NCBI RefSeq assembly: GCF_002252445.1
Contig: NZ_NNRJ01000019.1
Location: 248,001 to 312,000 of the forward strand
Direction: 5' to 3'
From: Brucella thiophenivorans
Lineage (GTDB): Bacteria; Pseudomonadota; Alphaproteobacteria; Rhizobiales; Rhizobiaceae
DNA length: 64,000 bases
Positions 52,088 through 62,030 of this stretch are shown here, piece after piece. How positions within the stretch are numbered: position 1 is the first letter of the stretch; each line of letters begins with the position of its first letter. The notes below the pieces were generated by a model. It saw only the letters and a list, made by a program, of their open reading frames with translations. It was not told the origin of the DNA and did no database searches. Both the position numbers and the translations under genes were made by a program.

Positions 52088-53446
52088 TTATGCATTTGGG
52101 GTTTCTGACTGCTTAGCCAGATATTTTTCCAGCCAATGGATGTCGTAATCACCATTGGCAATGTCCTGATTGGAAATCAGGTCCTGGAACAGCGGTAGGG
52201 TCGTTTTCACGCCATCAACCACGAACTCATCGAGTGCACGACGCAAACGCATCATGCATTCAACGCGGTTGCGGCCATGAACAATGAGCTTGCCGATGAG
52301 GCTGTCATAGTAAGGCGGGATGCGGTAGCCGGAATAAACGCCCGAATCCACGCGGATACCAAGGCCACCCGGGGTATGATAATGGGTGATCAGGCCCGGT
52401 GAAGGCGTGAAGTTGCGTGGGTCTTCAGCATTGATGCGGCACTCAATGGCATGGCCAGAGAAACGCACGTCATCCTGCTTGACCGAAAGGCCAAGGCCAG
52501 CTGCTACGCGGATCTGCTCGTGAACAAGATCGATGCCGGTAATGGCTTCAGTGACCGGATGTTCCACCTGAAGACGGGTATTCATTTCGATGAAATAGAA
52601 CTCGCCATTTTCATAGAGGAACTCGATTGTACCTGCACCCCGATAGCCCATGTCAGCAACAGCATTGGCACATATCATGCCAATCTTGTCACGTGCTTCA
52701 GCATTCAGCGCTGGTGAATTGGCTTCTTCCCAGACCTTCTGGTGGCGACGCTGCAAAGAACAATCGCGCTCACCCAGATGGATTGCATTGCCAGCGCCGT
52801 CACCCATGACCTGCACTTCGATGTGACGCGGCTTTTCGAGATACTTCTCGATATAAACAGCATCATCGCCGAAGGCCGCGCCTGCTTCGGTACGCGCAGT
52901 TGCAAGGGCAACGGCCAGATCGTCTTCGGTCTTCGCAACTTTCATGCCGCGACCGCCACCACCGGCAGAAGCCTTGATGATGACTGGATAGCCGATTTCT
53001 TTTGCGATGCGCTTGGCTTCGTTTTCGTCCGTCACGCCGCCATCTGAACCCGGAACGACTGGAATGCCGAGGCGCTTTGCGGTGCGCTTGGCTTCGATCT
53101 TGTCGCCCATGGTGCGGATATGCGCAGAGGTCGGTCCGATAAAGGTAATGCTGTGTGCTTCAAGAATCTCAGCAAATTTAGCATTTTCCGATAGGAAGCC
53201 ATAACCCGGATGGATTGCATCAGCGCCGGTTATTTCACAGGCTGCAACGATTTGATGAATATTCAGATAGCTGTCGCGTGATGGAGGCGGTCCAATGCAA
53301 ACGCTTTCGTCCGCAAGGCGAACATGCATCGCATCGGCATCGGCTGTGGAATGGACTGCGACCGTCTTTATGCCCAGTTCTTTACAAGCTCTGAGCACAC
53401 GAAGAGCGATTTCGCCACGATTGGCTATGAGTATCTTTTGAAACAT
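52088..53446 (-). CDS. accC: Acetyl-CoA carboxylase biotin carboxylase subunit
   Basis: The ATP-grasp enzyme carboxylates biotin on AccB, the first step of fatty-acid synthesis. The 452-residue protein starts [25 protein letters not shown] and has the glycine-rich ATP loop [15 protein letters not shown] (about 159 to 173). [26 protein letters not shown] holds the metal ligands and the catalytic arginine region. [10 protein letters not shown] and [19 protein letters not shown] complete the fold. I start at ATG 53446. accB lies 57 bp upstream on the same strand, the usual accBC order. Confidence 0.97.
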   Translation of the reverse strand: MFQKILIANRGEIALRVLRACKELGIKTVAVHSTADADAMHVRLADESVCIGPPPSRDSYLNIHQIVAACEITGADAIHPGYGFLSENAKFAEILEAHSITFIGPTSAHIRTMGDKIEAKRTAKRLGIPVVPGSDGGVTDENEAKRIAKEIGYPVIIKASAGGGGRGMKVAKTEDDLAVALATARTEAGAAFGDDAVYIEKYLEKPRHIEVQVMGDGAGNAIHLGERDCSLQRRHQKVWEEANSPALNAEARDKIGMICANAVADMGYRGAGTIEFLYENGEFYFIEMNTRLQVEHPVTEAITGIDLVHEQIRVAAGLGLSVKQDDVRFSGHAIECRINAEDPRNFTPSPGLITHYHTPGGLGIRVDSGVYSGYRIPPYYDSLIGKLIVHGRNRVECMMRLRRALDEFVVDGVKTTLPLFQDLISNQDIANGDYDIHWLEKYLAKQSETPNA

Positions 53447-53503
53447 TGCGCTTTGCTGCCCGTTCATTGAATAAGCCCGGATTCTATTGACCAGATGGTC
53501 ATC

Positions 53504-53965
53504 TTATTCGATGACGACAAGCGGTTCGCCGAATTCAACAGGCGCTGCATCTTCAATCAGAATAGCCTTGACCGTACCGGCGCGTGGTGCCGAAATCTGG
53601 TTCATGGTCTTCATGGCTTCGATGATGAGAAGGGTCTGACCTTCTTTGACCTGCGTACCAACTTCGATGAAGTTGCGTGCGCCGGGTGCTGGTGCCAGAT
53701 AAGCGGTGCCGACCATTGGCGAAGGAACTGCGTTCTTCGAAATTTCTGCCTTGGTTGGCTCTGCTGCAACAGCAGCGACAGGTGCAGCAGCGACAACGGG
53801 TGCTGCCTGCATCACGGTGGCCGCAGCCTGAACCGTTACCTTGCGCGAAACGCGAATACGCAGATCGCCATGCTCGACTTCGATGTCGGTCAGGTCGGTT
53901 TCATTGAGGATATCCGCGAGATCGCGAATAGTTTCCTTGTCGATGACGGAGGTTTTGCTGGACAT
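53504..53965 (-). CDS. accB: Biotin carboxyl carrier protein of acetyl-CoA carboxylase
   Basis: The 153-residue protein carries biotin on the lysine of the AMKTMNQI motif (about residue 119) in the C-terminal biotinyl domain ([40 protein letters not shown]). The N-terminal third has [29 protein letters not shown], the usual start of AccB, joined by an alanine-rich linker. It is followed by accC and preceded by aroQ at a distance of one base, so all three probably share an operon. Confidence 0.97.
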   Translation of the reverse strand: MSSKTSVIDKETIRDLADILNETDLTDIEVEHGDLRIRVSRKVTVQAAATVMQAAPVVAAAPVAAVAAEPTKAEISKNAVPSPMVGTAYLAPAPGARNFIEVGTQVKEGQTLLIIEAMKTMNQISAPRAGTVKAILIEDAAPVEFGEPLVVIE

Positions 53966-53966
53966 A

Positions 53967-54440
53967 TTAGGCCCCTTTTAAGCTTTGCCCGTTGTTTTCT
54001 TCTTCTTTGGCAATTGCCGCGAGTGCGCGCAGGCCGAGCTGGTATCCCTCCGCGCCAAAGCCGCAGATAACGCCCTTGGCGACTGCGGAGACATAAGAGT
54101 GATGCCGGAAAGCTTCACGCGCATGAATGTTCGATAAATGCACTTCCACGACCGTAACCTTGGCCGAGCGAATGGCATCTTGAATAGCAATCGAAGTGTG
54201 GCTGTATGCAGCCGGATTGATCAGGACATAAGCGTTTTTTTCACCCGCTTCCTGAATCCAGCTCACAAGATCACCCTCATAATTGGTTTGGCGAAATTCG
54301 ACGAATAAGTCCAGTTCTGCAGCGACACGTTTGCAGCTCGCTTCGATATCATCGAGCGTCGCTACACCGTAAATGCCTGGCTCACGTCTCCCAAGAAGAT
54401 TGAGATTGGGGCCATTGAGAACAAAAACCGTTTTTGTCAT
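53967..54440 (-). CDS. aroQ: Type II 3-dehydroquinate dehydratase
   Basis: The enzyme makes 3-dehydroshikimate in the shikimate pathway. The 157-residue protein shows the type II signature [21 protein letters not shown] (catalytic Arg and Tyr near 19 and 24), [35 protein letters not shown] with the conserved His, and [36 protein letters not shown]. It lies one base upstream of accB. Confidence 0.96.
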   Translation of the reverse strand: MTKTVFVLNGPNLNLLGRREPGIYGVATLDDIEASCKRVAAELDLFVEFRQTNYEGDLVSWIQEAGEKNAYVLINPAAYSHTSIAIQDAIRSAKVTVVEVHLSNIHAREAFRHHSYVSAVAKGVICGFGAEGYQLGLRALAAIAKEEENNGQSLKGA

Positions 54441-54614
54441 ATTCGTCCGTGATCGATAACGGGCCTATTACGAAAGTTCAATTACACTTCGCATTTCATA
54501 TAGAGGGCTTGGAGGCAAGTCGAAACCCTCTAATTCAATGCATCTGATTTACCACAGCGTTTTTCCCGCTATTCTTTGTGGAATGAACACAATTTGTGGC
54601 AAAAATAGATATTC

Positions 54615-55421
54615 TCAGCTTTTGCTGGCAGCGCGTGCAGCGGCGATTCTTTCAATCAGACCTTCCGCACCAATTGCACCGGGAATAAGTTCGTTTCCGA
54701 TGATATAGGATGGCGTGCCGGTGATGTTGAGCTTTTGAGCGAGCTGATATGTGTCCTGAAATGAACCCGTGATCGCCGGATCCTGCATCTTTTCACGAAG
54801 CTGCGCTTCATCGGCTCCGAGCTTGACTGCATCGGCAATCGCAGAAGCTTCGGTCGCGCGTTCTGGTGCGCCAAGCAGCAACTGGTGAAACTCAGCATAT
54901 TTTTCAGGCACAAGCGCTTTGAAGGCCTGTGCCACGATATGCGCGCGGGTGGAATCTGGTCCCAGGATCGGCAGTTCCTTCATCACGAAACGCACATTTG
55001 GATCATGCTTGATGATCGCCTGCATATCGGGCAGAGCGCGTTTGCAATAGCCGCAATTATAATCAAAGAACTCGAATATAGTCACATCGCCCTTTGGATT
55101 GCCGAAGACGGCATCATGAGCGGGGTTGAAAAGCTGGTCCTGACTTGAGGTCAGAACATTCTTGACGTGCGCCTCTGCTGCTTCGGCCTGCTTTGTTTCA
55201 AGCGCCGTCTGCACCTCAATCATGATCTCTGGGTTTTGCAGAAGATAGTTTCGAACAATATTCTCAACGGCCTGTTCAGACGTGGCTGTTGAGGCGGCGG
55301 CCTGAATGGGCGCTGGCTGATTGACCGTGCCTGCATAATAACCCAGAGCAAGGGCTGCGGCACCAACGATCCCACCAGCCAACGACCCCAAAATCACATT
55401 CTTCATAGTCTTCACTTTCAT
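54615..55421 (-). CDS. DsbA-family thiol-disulfide protein, membrane-anchored
   Basis: The 268-residue protein begins with a short basic start and a hydrophobic helix (about 8 to 29, NVILGSLAGGIVGAAALALGYYAG), so it is probably anchored in the inner membrane and faces the periplasm. The thioredoxin fold of the DsbA family follows: VTIFEFFDYNCGYCKRALPDM with the CGYC active site (about 125 to 128), VRFVMKELPILGPDS with the cis-proline region, and LNITGTPSYIIGNELIPG. A preceding helix (about 45 to 85) resembles Com1/ScsC-type proteins, which dimerise there. Substrates are unknown. The ATG at 55406 is an alternative start. Confidence 0.88.
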   Translation of the reverse strand: MKVKTMKNVILGSLAGGIVGAAALALGYYAGTVNQPAPIQAAASTATSEQAVENIVRNYLLQNPEIMIEVQTALETKQAEAAEAHVKNVLTSSQDQLFNPAHDAVFGNPKGDVTIFEFFDYNCGYCKRALPDMQAIIKHDPNVRFVMKELPILGPDSTRAHIVAQAFKALVPEKYAEFHQLLLGAPERATEASAIADAVKLGADEAQLREKMQDPAITGSFQDTYQLAQKLNITGTPSYIIGNELIPGAIGAEGLIERIAAARAASKS

Positions 55422-55464
55422 ACGTTCTGAAAAGCCGTATCGGTATTCGCTAGTATCGCGTCTT

Positions 55465-55570
55465 AGAGTATTCCCTGTTTTGATTGAATCATAGGAAACG
55501 CTCTAATTATTTGTCTTTCGCATTATCCCACGCAAAAAGCACACGCACTTTTGCTGGGAATGCTCAAGCT
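55465..55570. repeat. Two adjacent palindromic repeats upstream of the DsbA-like gene
   Basis: AGAGTATTCCCTGTTTTGATTG...GGAAACGCTCT belongs to the AGAGC family. Right after it, TCGCATTATCCCACGCAAAAAGC...GCTGGGAATGCTC is a third family that recurs at 57191. Confidence 0.75.
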
Positions 55571-55572
55571 TA

Positions 55573-56988
55573 TTACTTTTTTGTCTTCGCATTGATAATA
55601 TCTTGCGCACGTAGCCAGTCCGGCGTTCCCCGTTTTAACTGCTTTTGCGCACGTATCGCAAATATCTGAGCCTGTTGTATTTTCCCGGAATAATAGTTCA
55701 TGTCTGCGGTTGCAAGGTCTGCGCGTGCCATGTCGCCCGACTGACCATAGGCCTGTGCGAGAAAACCGTATCCGCCTGGAAATTCCGGGTCGGCTGCAAT
55801 ACCTGCTTTCAACTCTCTGATTGCTGTTGGCATGTTGGCTTTCGTGCCGGTGAGCATCAAAGCGCGGCCATAGCTCATGCGAAGGAGCGGTGATTTGCGC
55901 GTATCAAGTGAAACTGCACGCTGAAAAGCCTTGGCCGCCCCTGCAGGATTATTTGCCTTGATCAGAACTTCTCCCATCATTTCCTGAAAATACGGGTTCT
56001 TGGGCTGCTCTTTAATCAGTGCTTCGAATTTCGGCATTGCGGAGCGTGCCGAGCCGTTCAGATAAGTTGTAATTGCGCTGCCATAACGGGCAGGCAATCC
56101 TCCGGGACTGCTTCGAGATATGCGTTGCAACGCGCCCATATTGTTGGAATAGGCAGCGATTTTAACCCGCGCCATATCATGTCTAAGCTGGAGAGCCGCA
56201 GAATCCGTCTTATTATAGTTCGGGCTTTTTCTGGCAAGTTCCTCAAGATTGGCAATACGTTCACGCGGCAATGGATGGCTTATCCGATATTGATCGATTT
56301 GTGTGCCTGACAGGGAAAGGGCTGAAGCGAAACGCTGAAAGGTGTCAAGCATGCCCTTTGTCGATTGACCAGTGGCATTAAGATAGTTCACCGCCAAACG
56401 GTCCGCAGTTATCTCTTCGGTGCGCTGATAGCTAAGCAAATTGCGCATCGCCATTTCGGTACTTCCCATGGCGATACCACCACCAGCGCTTGCAGCTGCA
56501 CCGCTGCCTGCCGCAGCCCCTGCAACGCCAGCGCCGACGCCAAGAAGCATACCGATGACCGCCATGGTGCGTGCGCGGCTTAGCTGCTCGCGCAAGCGAT
56601 CCTGATGACCACCTGCAATATGTCCGGCTTCATGGGCAATGACACCGATGATTTCATTAGGCGTTTCTGACTGCATGATCGCGCCGGTATTGATGAAAAT
56701 GCGGCGACCATCGACGAAAGCATTGAAACTTTGAGAGTTGACGAGAATGACGCGAACACCGCGCCCACCCAATCCGGCAGCTTTGAGGATTGGGGCTGCA
56801 TAATCTGCAACAAGCGCTTCAATTTCTGCATCACGAACGATGGGAACGCCCCCGCCACGTGATTGCGCCTCGGCGGGCACTATGCCAGTTATAGCAATAG
56901 TGAGGGCTGCAAATGCCGCAACCGAGCGGCGCATCATATTTTGAAAAGAAAAAGCTCTGGCCGAGAAAGTTGCAGTCATGCTTCTCAT
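55573..56988 (-). CDS. M48-family periplasmic metalloprotease with TPR repeats (BepA/YfgC-like)
   Basis: ATG 56988 follows GAGGAG and leads into a signal region ending near PAEAQ. The M48 domain carries IIGVIAHEAGHIAGGHQDR, the zinc-binding HEXXH (about residue 108), and a later EITADRLAVNYL with the third ligand. The C-terminal half has TPR-type helices (AMPKFEALIKEQPKNPYFQEMMGEVLIKANNPAGAAKAFQRAVSLD, MPTAIRELKAGIAADPEFPGGYGFLAQAYGQSGD). This is the build of BepA, which checks outer-membrane protein assembly and cuts stalled LptD. A GA-rich stretch VGAGVAGAAAGSGAAASAGGG makes an unusual hydrophobic loop. At about 470 residues the length fits. Confidence 0.88.
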   Translation of the reverse strand: MRSMTATFSARAFSFQNMMRRSVAAFAALTIAITGIVPAEAQSRGGGVPIVRDAEIEALVADYAAPILKAAGLGGRGVRVILVNSQSFNAFVDGRRIFINTGAIMQSETPNEIIGVIAHEAGHIAGGHQDRLREQLSRARTMAVIGMLLGVGAGVAGAAAGSGAAASAGGGIAMGSTEMAMRNLLSYQRTEEITADRLAVNYLNATGQSTKGMLDTFQRFASALSLSGTQIDQYRISHPLPRERIANLEELARKSPNYNKTDSAALQLRHDMARVKIAAYSNNMGALQRISRSSPGGLPARYGSAITTYLNGSARSAMPKFEALIKEQPKNPYFQEMMGEVLIKANNPAGAAKAFQRAVSLDTRKSPLLRMSYGRALMLTGTKANMPTAIRELKAGIAADPEFPGGYGFLAQAYGQSGDMARADLATADMNYYSGKIQQAQIFAIRAQKQLKRGTPDWLRAQDIINAKTKK

Positions 56989-57325
56989 AGTGCTCCTCAT
57001 CTTCCCCAAACCAGACTGACGCGAATCTTAATGTCTGCCGCCACTGTAAGGATTTTACAGCAATCTTCATCGTCGTTTTTACGAAAGCATAGGCTCAAAA
57101 ATCGCTTGCGATTTTTGGAAGACACGATGCGTATTTAAACTAGTTTAGAACATCTTTTATGCGTCCAATGGGACGCTTGGTACTCTATCTATCTGTTTTG
57201 CCGCATTGTCCTACGCAAAACCGCTAAGCACTTTTGCAGGAAATCCTCTAAAGCTGTTGCTTTACCAATCCGGCGATTATAGGGCGGGGGAGTTGCATCG
57301 CATTCCCTGCTTTTTGGAGGCCAAG
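56989..57325. other. Gap between the M48 gene and the aminotransferase
   Basis: Holds divergent promoters by position, a perfect 10-bp palindrome (CAAAAATCGC/GCGATTTTTG, 57096 to 57117, 2-nt loop) and, at 57191 to 57253, the second copy of the CCGCATTGTCCTACGCAAAAC repeat family. No gene seen. Confidence 0.65.
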
Positions 57326-58489
57326 TTGAATACTCTTTCCAACCGTAGCGCAGTCGAACCATTTCACGCTATGGATGTTCTGGCGGAGGCCAATCGTCGT
57401 CGCGCTGCGGGCCATCCGATTATTTCTATGGCAGTCGGGCAACCGGCAGATCCTGCACCACAAATTGTGCGGCTGGCTGCGGAACGCGCTCTGAAAGATG
57501 GGCGTATTGGCTACACTGATGCGCTTGGTCTTATTGAATTGCGCGAGGCAATTGCTGCGCATTATGCGCAAAATTATAGTGTAAGCGTGTCGCCTGAGCG
57601 TATCGCAATCACCACAGGGTCGTCAGCGGCGTTTAATCTGGCATTTTTGGTTTATTTTGATCTGGGTGATCGTGTTGCAATCACGCGTCCCGGTTATCCT
57701 GCCTATCGTAATATCTTGACGGCGCTTGGTCTTGAAGTGGTGGAAATAGCCAATGAAACCGGCGCATCTGGTGCGTTGACGGCTGAAGCCTTAGCTTCGG
57801 CCCATGCCGAAAAGCCGCTCAAAGGCGTGCTTTTCGCAAGCCCTGCGAACCCAACGGGCGCCGTCATCGACAAGCCGGAATTGCAGGCGATTATCGAGAC
57901 TGCACGCGATCTCGGCATTCGCGTTATTTCGGATGAAATCTATCATCGTCTTTCCTATGAAGCGGAAGATGTGACCGCATTGCAGATTTCCAATGATGTT
58001 ACCGTCATCAATTCATTCTCAAAATATTATTGCATGACCGGTTGGCGTATTGGCTGGATGGTTCTGCCAGAAGCCGATGTTCGCGCTGTCGAATGTCTCG
58101 GTCAAAGCCTATATATTTCTGCCCCTGAACTCTCGCAGCGCGCAGCAATCGAAGCATTCCATGCGACAGCCGAACTGGAACTTGTAAAAGACCGTTACCG
58201 TCAAAACCGCAAAATTCTGCTTGAGAATCTGCCGCACATGGGGCTAAGCCTTGCTGCACCTATGGATGGTGCATTTTATGCGTATTGCGATGTGTCGCGC
58301 TTTACCAATGACAGTATGCAATTCGCACGCCGCATGATTGCCGAAACCAATATCGCAGCCACACCTGGACGCGATTTTGATCCAGTCGACGGGCACCGCA
58401 CCATGCGATTTTCGTATGCGGGCAAGGTCGAGGAGATCGAAGAAGCGGTACGTCGTCTTGAAGAGTGGCTTCCACGGCAAAAAGCCTGA
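57326..58489 (+). CDS. PLP-dependent class I/II aminotransferase
   Basis: The 387-residue protein has the fold type I build: MAVGQPADPAPQIV near the start, GSSAAFNLAFLVYFDLGDRVAITRPGYPAYRNIL (about 92 to 126), FASPANPTGAVID, VISDEIYHRLSY with the cofactor Asp, and the PLP lysine in INSFSKYYCMTGWRIGWMV (about residue 231). GRDFD...HRTMRFSYAG carries the substrate-carboxylate arginine. I chose TTG 57326 because GGAGG lies 7 bases upstream and the product then starts like family members; the open frame goes further, through repeat sequence. The amino donor is unknown. No biosynthetic partner lies nearby. Confidence 0.9.
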   Translation: MNTLSNRSAVEPFHAMDVLAEANRRRAAGHPIISMAVGQPADPAPQIVRLAAERALKDGRIGYTDALGLIELREAIAAHYAQNYSVSVSPERIAITTGSSAAFNLAFLVYFDLGDRVAITRPGYPAYRNILTALGLEVVEIANETGASGALTAEALASAHAEKPLKGVLFASPANPTGAVIDKPELQAIIETARDLGIRVISDEIYHRLSYEAEDVTALQISNDVTVINSFSKYYCMTGWRIGWMVLPEADVRAVECLGQSLYISAPELSQRAAIEAFHATAELELVKDRYRQNRKILLENLPHMGLSLAAPMDGAFYAYCDVSRFTNDSMQFARRMIAETNIAATPGRDFDPVDGHRTMRFSYAGKVEEIEEAVRRLEEWLPRQKA

Positions 58490-58506
58490 AATCATAAAGC
58501 AAAAAG

Positions 58507-58530
58507 AAAACCGGCGTTTCCGCCGGTTTT
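58507..58530. terminator. Bidirectional terminator between the aminotransferase and rne
   Basis: AAAACCGGCG/CGCCGGTTTT stem with TTTC loop, between two converging genes. Confidence 0.85.
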
Positions 58531-58560
58531 CTTGTGTCTCAAATGAGAGATGAGCTTGGC

Positions 58561-61335
58561 TTAGAAGAAGCCCTTTTTCTGCCACCAGCCGCCGCGCTTC
58601 GTCTTCTTTTCCTCAGTTTCACTTGAGGTAACAACAGCCTCGGTAACTTTCTGTGGTTCTATAACTTTTTGTGGCTCAACAACCTTTTGCGGTTCTGCAA
58701 CAGGTGCAGTTTCCTCTACGGTTTCTTCCACTTCAACCTTGGTTGCAGCCTTGCGAGTACGGCGCTTTGGTTTTTCCGCTTCGGCTTCTTCCTCGGCTTG
58801 AACCGCTGCTTCCACAGACGCTTCTTCTTCAACAAGCTTCTTACGTGAGCGTCCCCTGCGAGCAGGCTTTGCAGGCTCTTCGCTCGGATCAGCCGCAACG
58901 ACATCGTCGTTCGCTGCTTCTTCGCTTTTCGCGGTCTTGCGACCACGTGGCTTGCGAGCTGGCTTTGACGGCTTTTCGTCTGTCTCGACAGCCACTGGAG
59001 CCTCAATCACCTCAACGCTTGCGGTTTCAACAGCAACATCCTCCGTTACGGCAGGCTTTTCTTCTGCCTTTACCGGTATCACTGGTGTGTAACCGACGAA
59101 TTCAGGATCAGGCACTTTTTTGACCTGAATTTCGTCTTCACGACGGTTCTTGCGTCCACCACGACGACCGCGACGACGCTTCTTGCGACGATCTTCTTCA
59201 CTCAGCGAAGCATTGCTCTGAGGGTTAGTATCCTCATCGCCTTCGTCGTCGGTACCTTCCGAACCCGCTTCGGTATTTTCGGTCTGTTCGCCGTTTTCAC
59301 GATCGCGACCACCACGACGACGACGACGGCGACGCTTGTTGCGATCACCTTTTTCGCCATTCTCTTCGCGAGGCTGTGCATCGGTTTTGATTTCCTCTTC
59401 GGCCTCGTCATCCTCTAGTGGAATATCAGGGTCGTTGAGGTCATCTTCATAAACAATAGCCTGAACCGGCTGTATAGTCACAGGACGTGTCGATGGTGCG
59501 CCCTTGTCGATGACAAAATGCTGGTGACCAACACTATCGTCAGCATCAATGCTGATGTCGAGGCCGAAACGACCTTCCAGATCAGCCAGCAGCTGCCGCT
59601 TGTTGTTGAGCACGTAAAGTGCAGAAGCAACAGGCGTACGTACGGTAATATCGTAGCCCGTATGACGCAGCAGATAATCTTCAATGCCGCGAATAATATG
59701 CAGCGCCATTGAGGAATCTGAACGGACATGTCCGGTGCCGCCGCAATGCTGGCAAACCTGCATTGTGCTTTCGAGAACGGATGCACGAATACGCTGGCGC
59801 GACATTTCGAGAAGACCGAAATGCGAAATGCGGCCAACCTGAATGCGCGCACGGTCGTCTTTCAGGCAGTCCTTCATCCTTTTTTCGACAGCGCGATTGT
59901 TGCGCTTTTCTTCCATGTCGATGAAGTCGACAACGATTAGACCGGCGAGATCGCGCAAACGCAACTGACGCGCAACTTCTTCAGCCGCTTCCAGGTTGGT
60001 CTGGAGTGCCGTGTCTTCAATCGAATGTTCACGGGTCGAGCGACCCGAGTTCACATCGATGGCAACCAGAGCTTCGGTCTGGTTGATGATCAGATAACCA
60101 CCGGATTTGAGTGTTACCTGTGGCACCAACATGCGATCAAGCAGCGCTTCCAGGCCGTAACGTGTAAAGATTGGAACCTGTTCGCGGTAGGGTTGAACAA
60201 CTCTGGCATGGCTCGGCATGAGCATACGCATGAATTCTTTTGCTTCGCGATAACCGGTTTCACCTGAAACGAGAATCTCGGTGATGTCCTTGTTATAAAG
60301 ATCGCGGATCGAGCGCTTGATCAGGCTGCCTTCTTCATAGACGAGCGAAGGTGCCATCGACTGTAGCGTTAGTGTGCGCACATTTTCCCACATACGCATC
60401 AGATATTCATAGTCGCGCTTGACTTCGGCATTGGTTCGGTTTGCACCAGCCGTACGCAGGATTACACCCATGCCCTGCGGCACTTCGAGATCCTTGACGA
60501 TGTCCTTAAGACGCTTGCGATCCTGTGGACTGGTAATCTTGCGTGAAATGCCGCCACCGCGAGCAGTATTTGGCATCAAAACCGAATAACGGCCAGCCAG
60601 CGACAGATAGGTAGTCAGAGCAGCGCCCTTATTGCCGCGCTCTTCCTTAACCACCTGAACCAAAATGATCTGACGGCGCTTGATCACTTCCTGAATATTA
60701 TACTGACGGCGATTGGTCCGACCATGCGAGGGAAGCTCTTCCATGGCATCTTCAGAACCAACCGATTCAACGATGTCTTCTTCGTTCTCTACGTCCGAAT
60801 CATCATCATCGTCATCATCAGAGTCAACGGCTTCCGAAATGACGTTGCCGCTCTGCTTCATCAGCGCGATGGCAGGCGTGCCCGGAATGTAGTTTTCAAA
60901 CGCCGGGCCAACAGGTTCTGCCGCAGGCAAACCGTTATTGGCTTGCTGATCACCATTTTGACCATCACGGCGTCCGCGACGGCGATGACGGCGCGAGCGA
61001 TCGTTGCTTTTAGCCTTTGGTTCGTCTTCATCGTCTTCCGCGCGGGCAGCTTTCGCTTCCGCTTCAAGAAGGGCTAAACGATCCGCAGCCGGGATCTGAT
61101 AATAATCAGGATGAATCTCGGAAAATGCGAGGAAGCCATGGCGATTGCCGCCATACTCCACGAACGCAGCCTGAAGAGATGGTTCGACGCGGGTAACGCG
61201 TGCGAGATAAATATTACCTTTTAACTGCTTCTTGTGTTCCGACTCGAAGTCGAATTCTTCAATTTTGTTCCCACGCGTTACGATAACGCGTGTCTCCTCC
61301 GGGTGGGAGGCATCTATAAGCATTTTGTTGGACAT
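58561..61335 (-). CDS. rne: Ribonuclease E
   Basis: The 924-residue endonuclease starts the decay and processing of most RNAs and scaffolds the degradosome. The S1 domain near the start (about 30 to 235) is split by a long acidic/arginine insertion (RSRRHRRRGRRDGQNGD, SDDDDDDDSDVENEED), as in other alphaproteobacteria. The catalytic core has SGETGYREAKEFMRMLMP, VAIDVNSGRSTREHSIEDT and LAGLIVVDFIDM (the two metal-binding Asp), and the zinc-link CQHCGGTGHV (about 532 to 541) that joins subunits. The last 270 residues are unstructured, arginine-rich and acidic (KRRRRRRRGGRDRE). A repeat of VEPQKV/IEPQKV closes it before the end GWWQKKGFF. The ATG 61335 follows AAGAAAGA. Confidence 0.96.
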   Translation of the reverse strand: MSNKMLIDASHPEETRVIVTRGNKIEEFDFESEHKKQLKGNIYLARVTRVEPSLQAAFVEYGGNRHGFLAFSEIHPDYYQIPAADRLALLEAEAKAARAEDDEDEPKAKSNDRSRRHRRRGRRDGQNGDQQANNGLPAAEPVGPAFENYIPGTPAIALMKQSGNVISEAVDSDDDDDDDSDVENEEDIVESVGSEDAMEELPSHGRTNRRQYNIQEVIKRRQIILVQVVKEERGNKGAALTTYLSLAGRYSVLMPNTARGGGISRKITSPQDRKRLKDIVKDLEVPQGMGVILRTAGANRTNAEVKRDYEYLMRMWENVRTLTLQSMAPSLVYEEGSLIKRSIRDLYNKDITEILVSGETGYREAKEFMRMLMPSHARVVQPYREQVPIFTRYGLEALLDRMLVPQVTLKSGGYLIINQTEALVAIDVNSGRSTREHSIEDTALQTNLEAAEEVARQLRLRDLAGLIVVDFIDMEEKRNNRAVEKRMKDCLKDDRARIQVGRISHFGLLEMSRQRIRASVLESTMQVCQHCGGTGHVRSDSSMALHIIRGIEDYLLRHTGYDITVRTPVASALYVLNNKRQLLADLEGRFGLDISIDADDSVGHQHFVIDKGAPSTRPVTIQPVQAIVYEDDLNDPDIPLEDDEAEEEIKTDAQPREENGEKGDRNKRRRRRRRGGRDRENGEQTENTEAGSEGTDDEGDEDTNPQSNASLSEEDRRKKRRRGRRGGRKNRREDEIQVKKVPDPEFVGYTPVIPVKAEEKPAVTEDVAVETASVEVIEAPVAVETDEKPSKPARKPRGRKTAKSEEAANDDVVAADPSEEPAKPARRGRSRKKLVEEEASVEAAVQAEEEAEAEKPKRRTRKAATKVEVEETVEETAPVAEPQKVVEPQKVIEPQKVTEAVVTSSETEEKKTKRGGWWQKKGFF

Positions 61336-62030
61336 TATAATCTTTCTTACCGGCGCAAAGACGCAAGCCGCTTAAGCCTGACGAGGCCGCGAAGGCTGTC
61401 GTTCTGGCTGGGGTGCATCTGCCGAATGATATTGGGTTCGTCGGAATAAAAGCTGCTGTCCTTGCGCGCGATGGCCTCATGGCAATCACGGTCTCCAGGC
61501 TTGCAATGGTCAGTCTTGCTTGACCCATAGCTGTTCCGAACGAAACGACCTCGTATATGACCCGAAAAAGCCGGGCCGACCTGTTTGCTCTTTCAGAGCG
61601 CTGGCGACAGCGCGTATCCATGCGCAGTCGGCCGATTAAAAAACGGAGGCGGCGGGGAGCCGTATTCCGCTGAATTCTGTGCGGGTTAATGGGTGGAGAT
61701 CTTACTACGCCACTGTTTTTGCTGACTTTCCTCGCGCTCCGTTTTAAAAACCGGCAAACGATTCTGGTAGCTAATCCATAACCTACCTTAGCTTTTATGG
61801 CGTAGTTCGAACTATGACAAGTATGAATATCAGTTGACACCTTGATCGTAATTTTGCCGAAAGGTGTTTATAGAGCTTATTTGAGCTCATCGTTAGCTCG
61901 GAAAGTCGGCCGAGAAGTCTTCGTTAACCATAATTTTGTACGGATAGATTTATGAAAGACATGCAATCACTGTTCGAAGTGCAAATGTCTGATCGAAAAT
62001 TATTCCCTAGAGTTTAGATCGCGATTACGG
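61336..62030. promoter_or_regulatory. Long leader of rne and promoter region of the divergent amidase
   Basis: About 700 bp hold no supported gene. In enterobacteria the rne leader is long and lets RNase E control its own mRNA; a similar role would explain the space here. Frames that look open on the minus strand (to about 61840) have odd, arginine-rich composition and partly overlap rne. Region near 61900 to 62000 is AT-rich and is the likely amiC promoter. Confidence 0.5.

Noticed and set aside
61259-61840. 193-residue minus-strand frame upstream of rne
   Set aside because: It overlaps the rne start, is rich in arginine and lacks any recognisable domain or good ribosome site.
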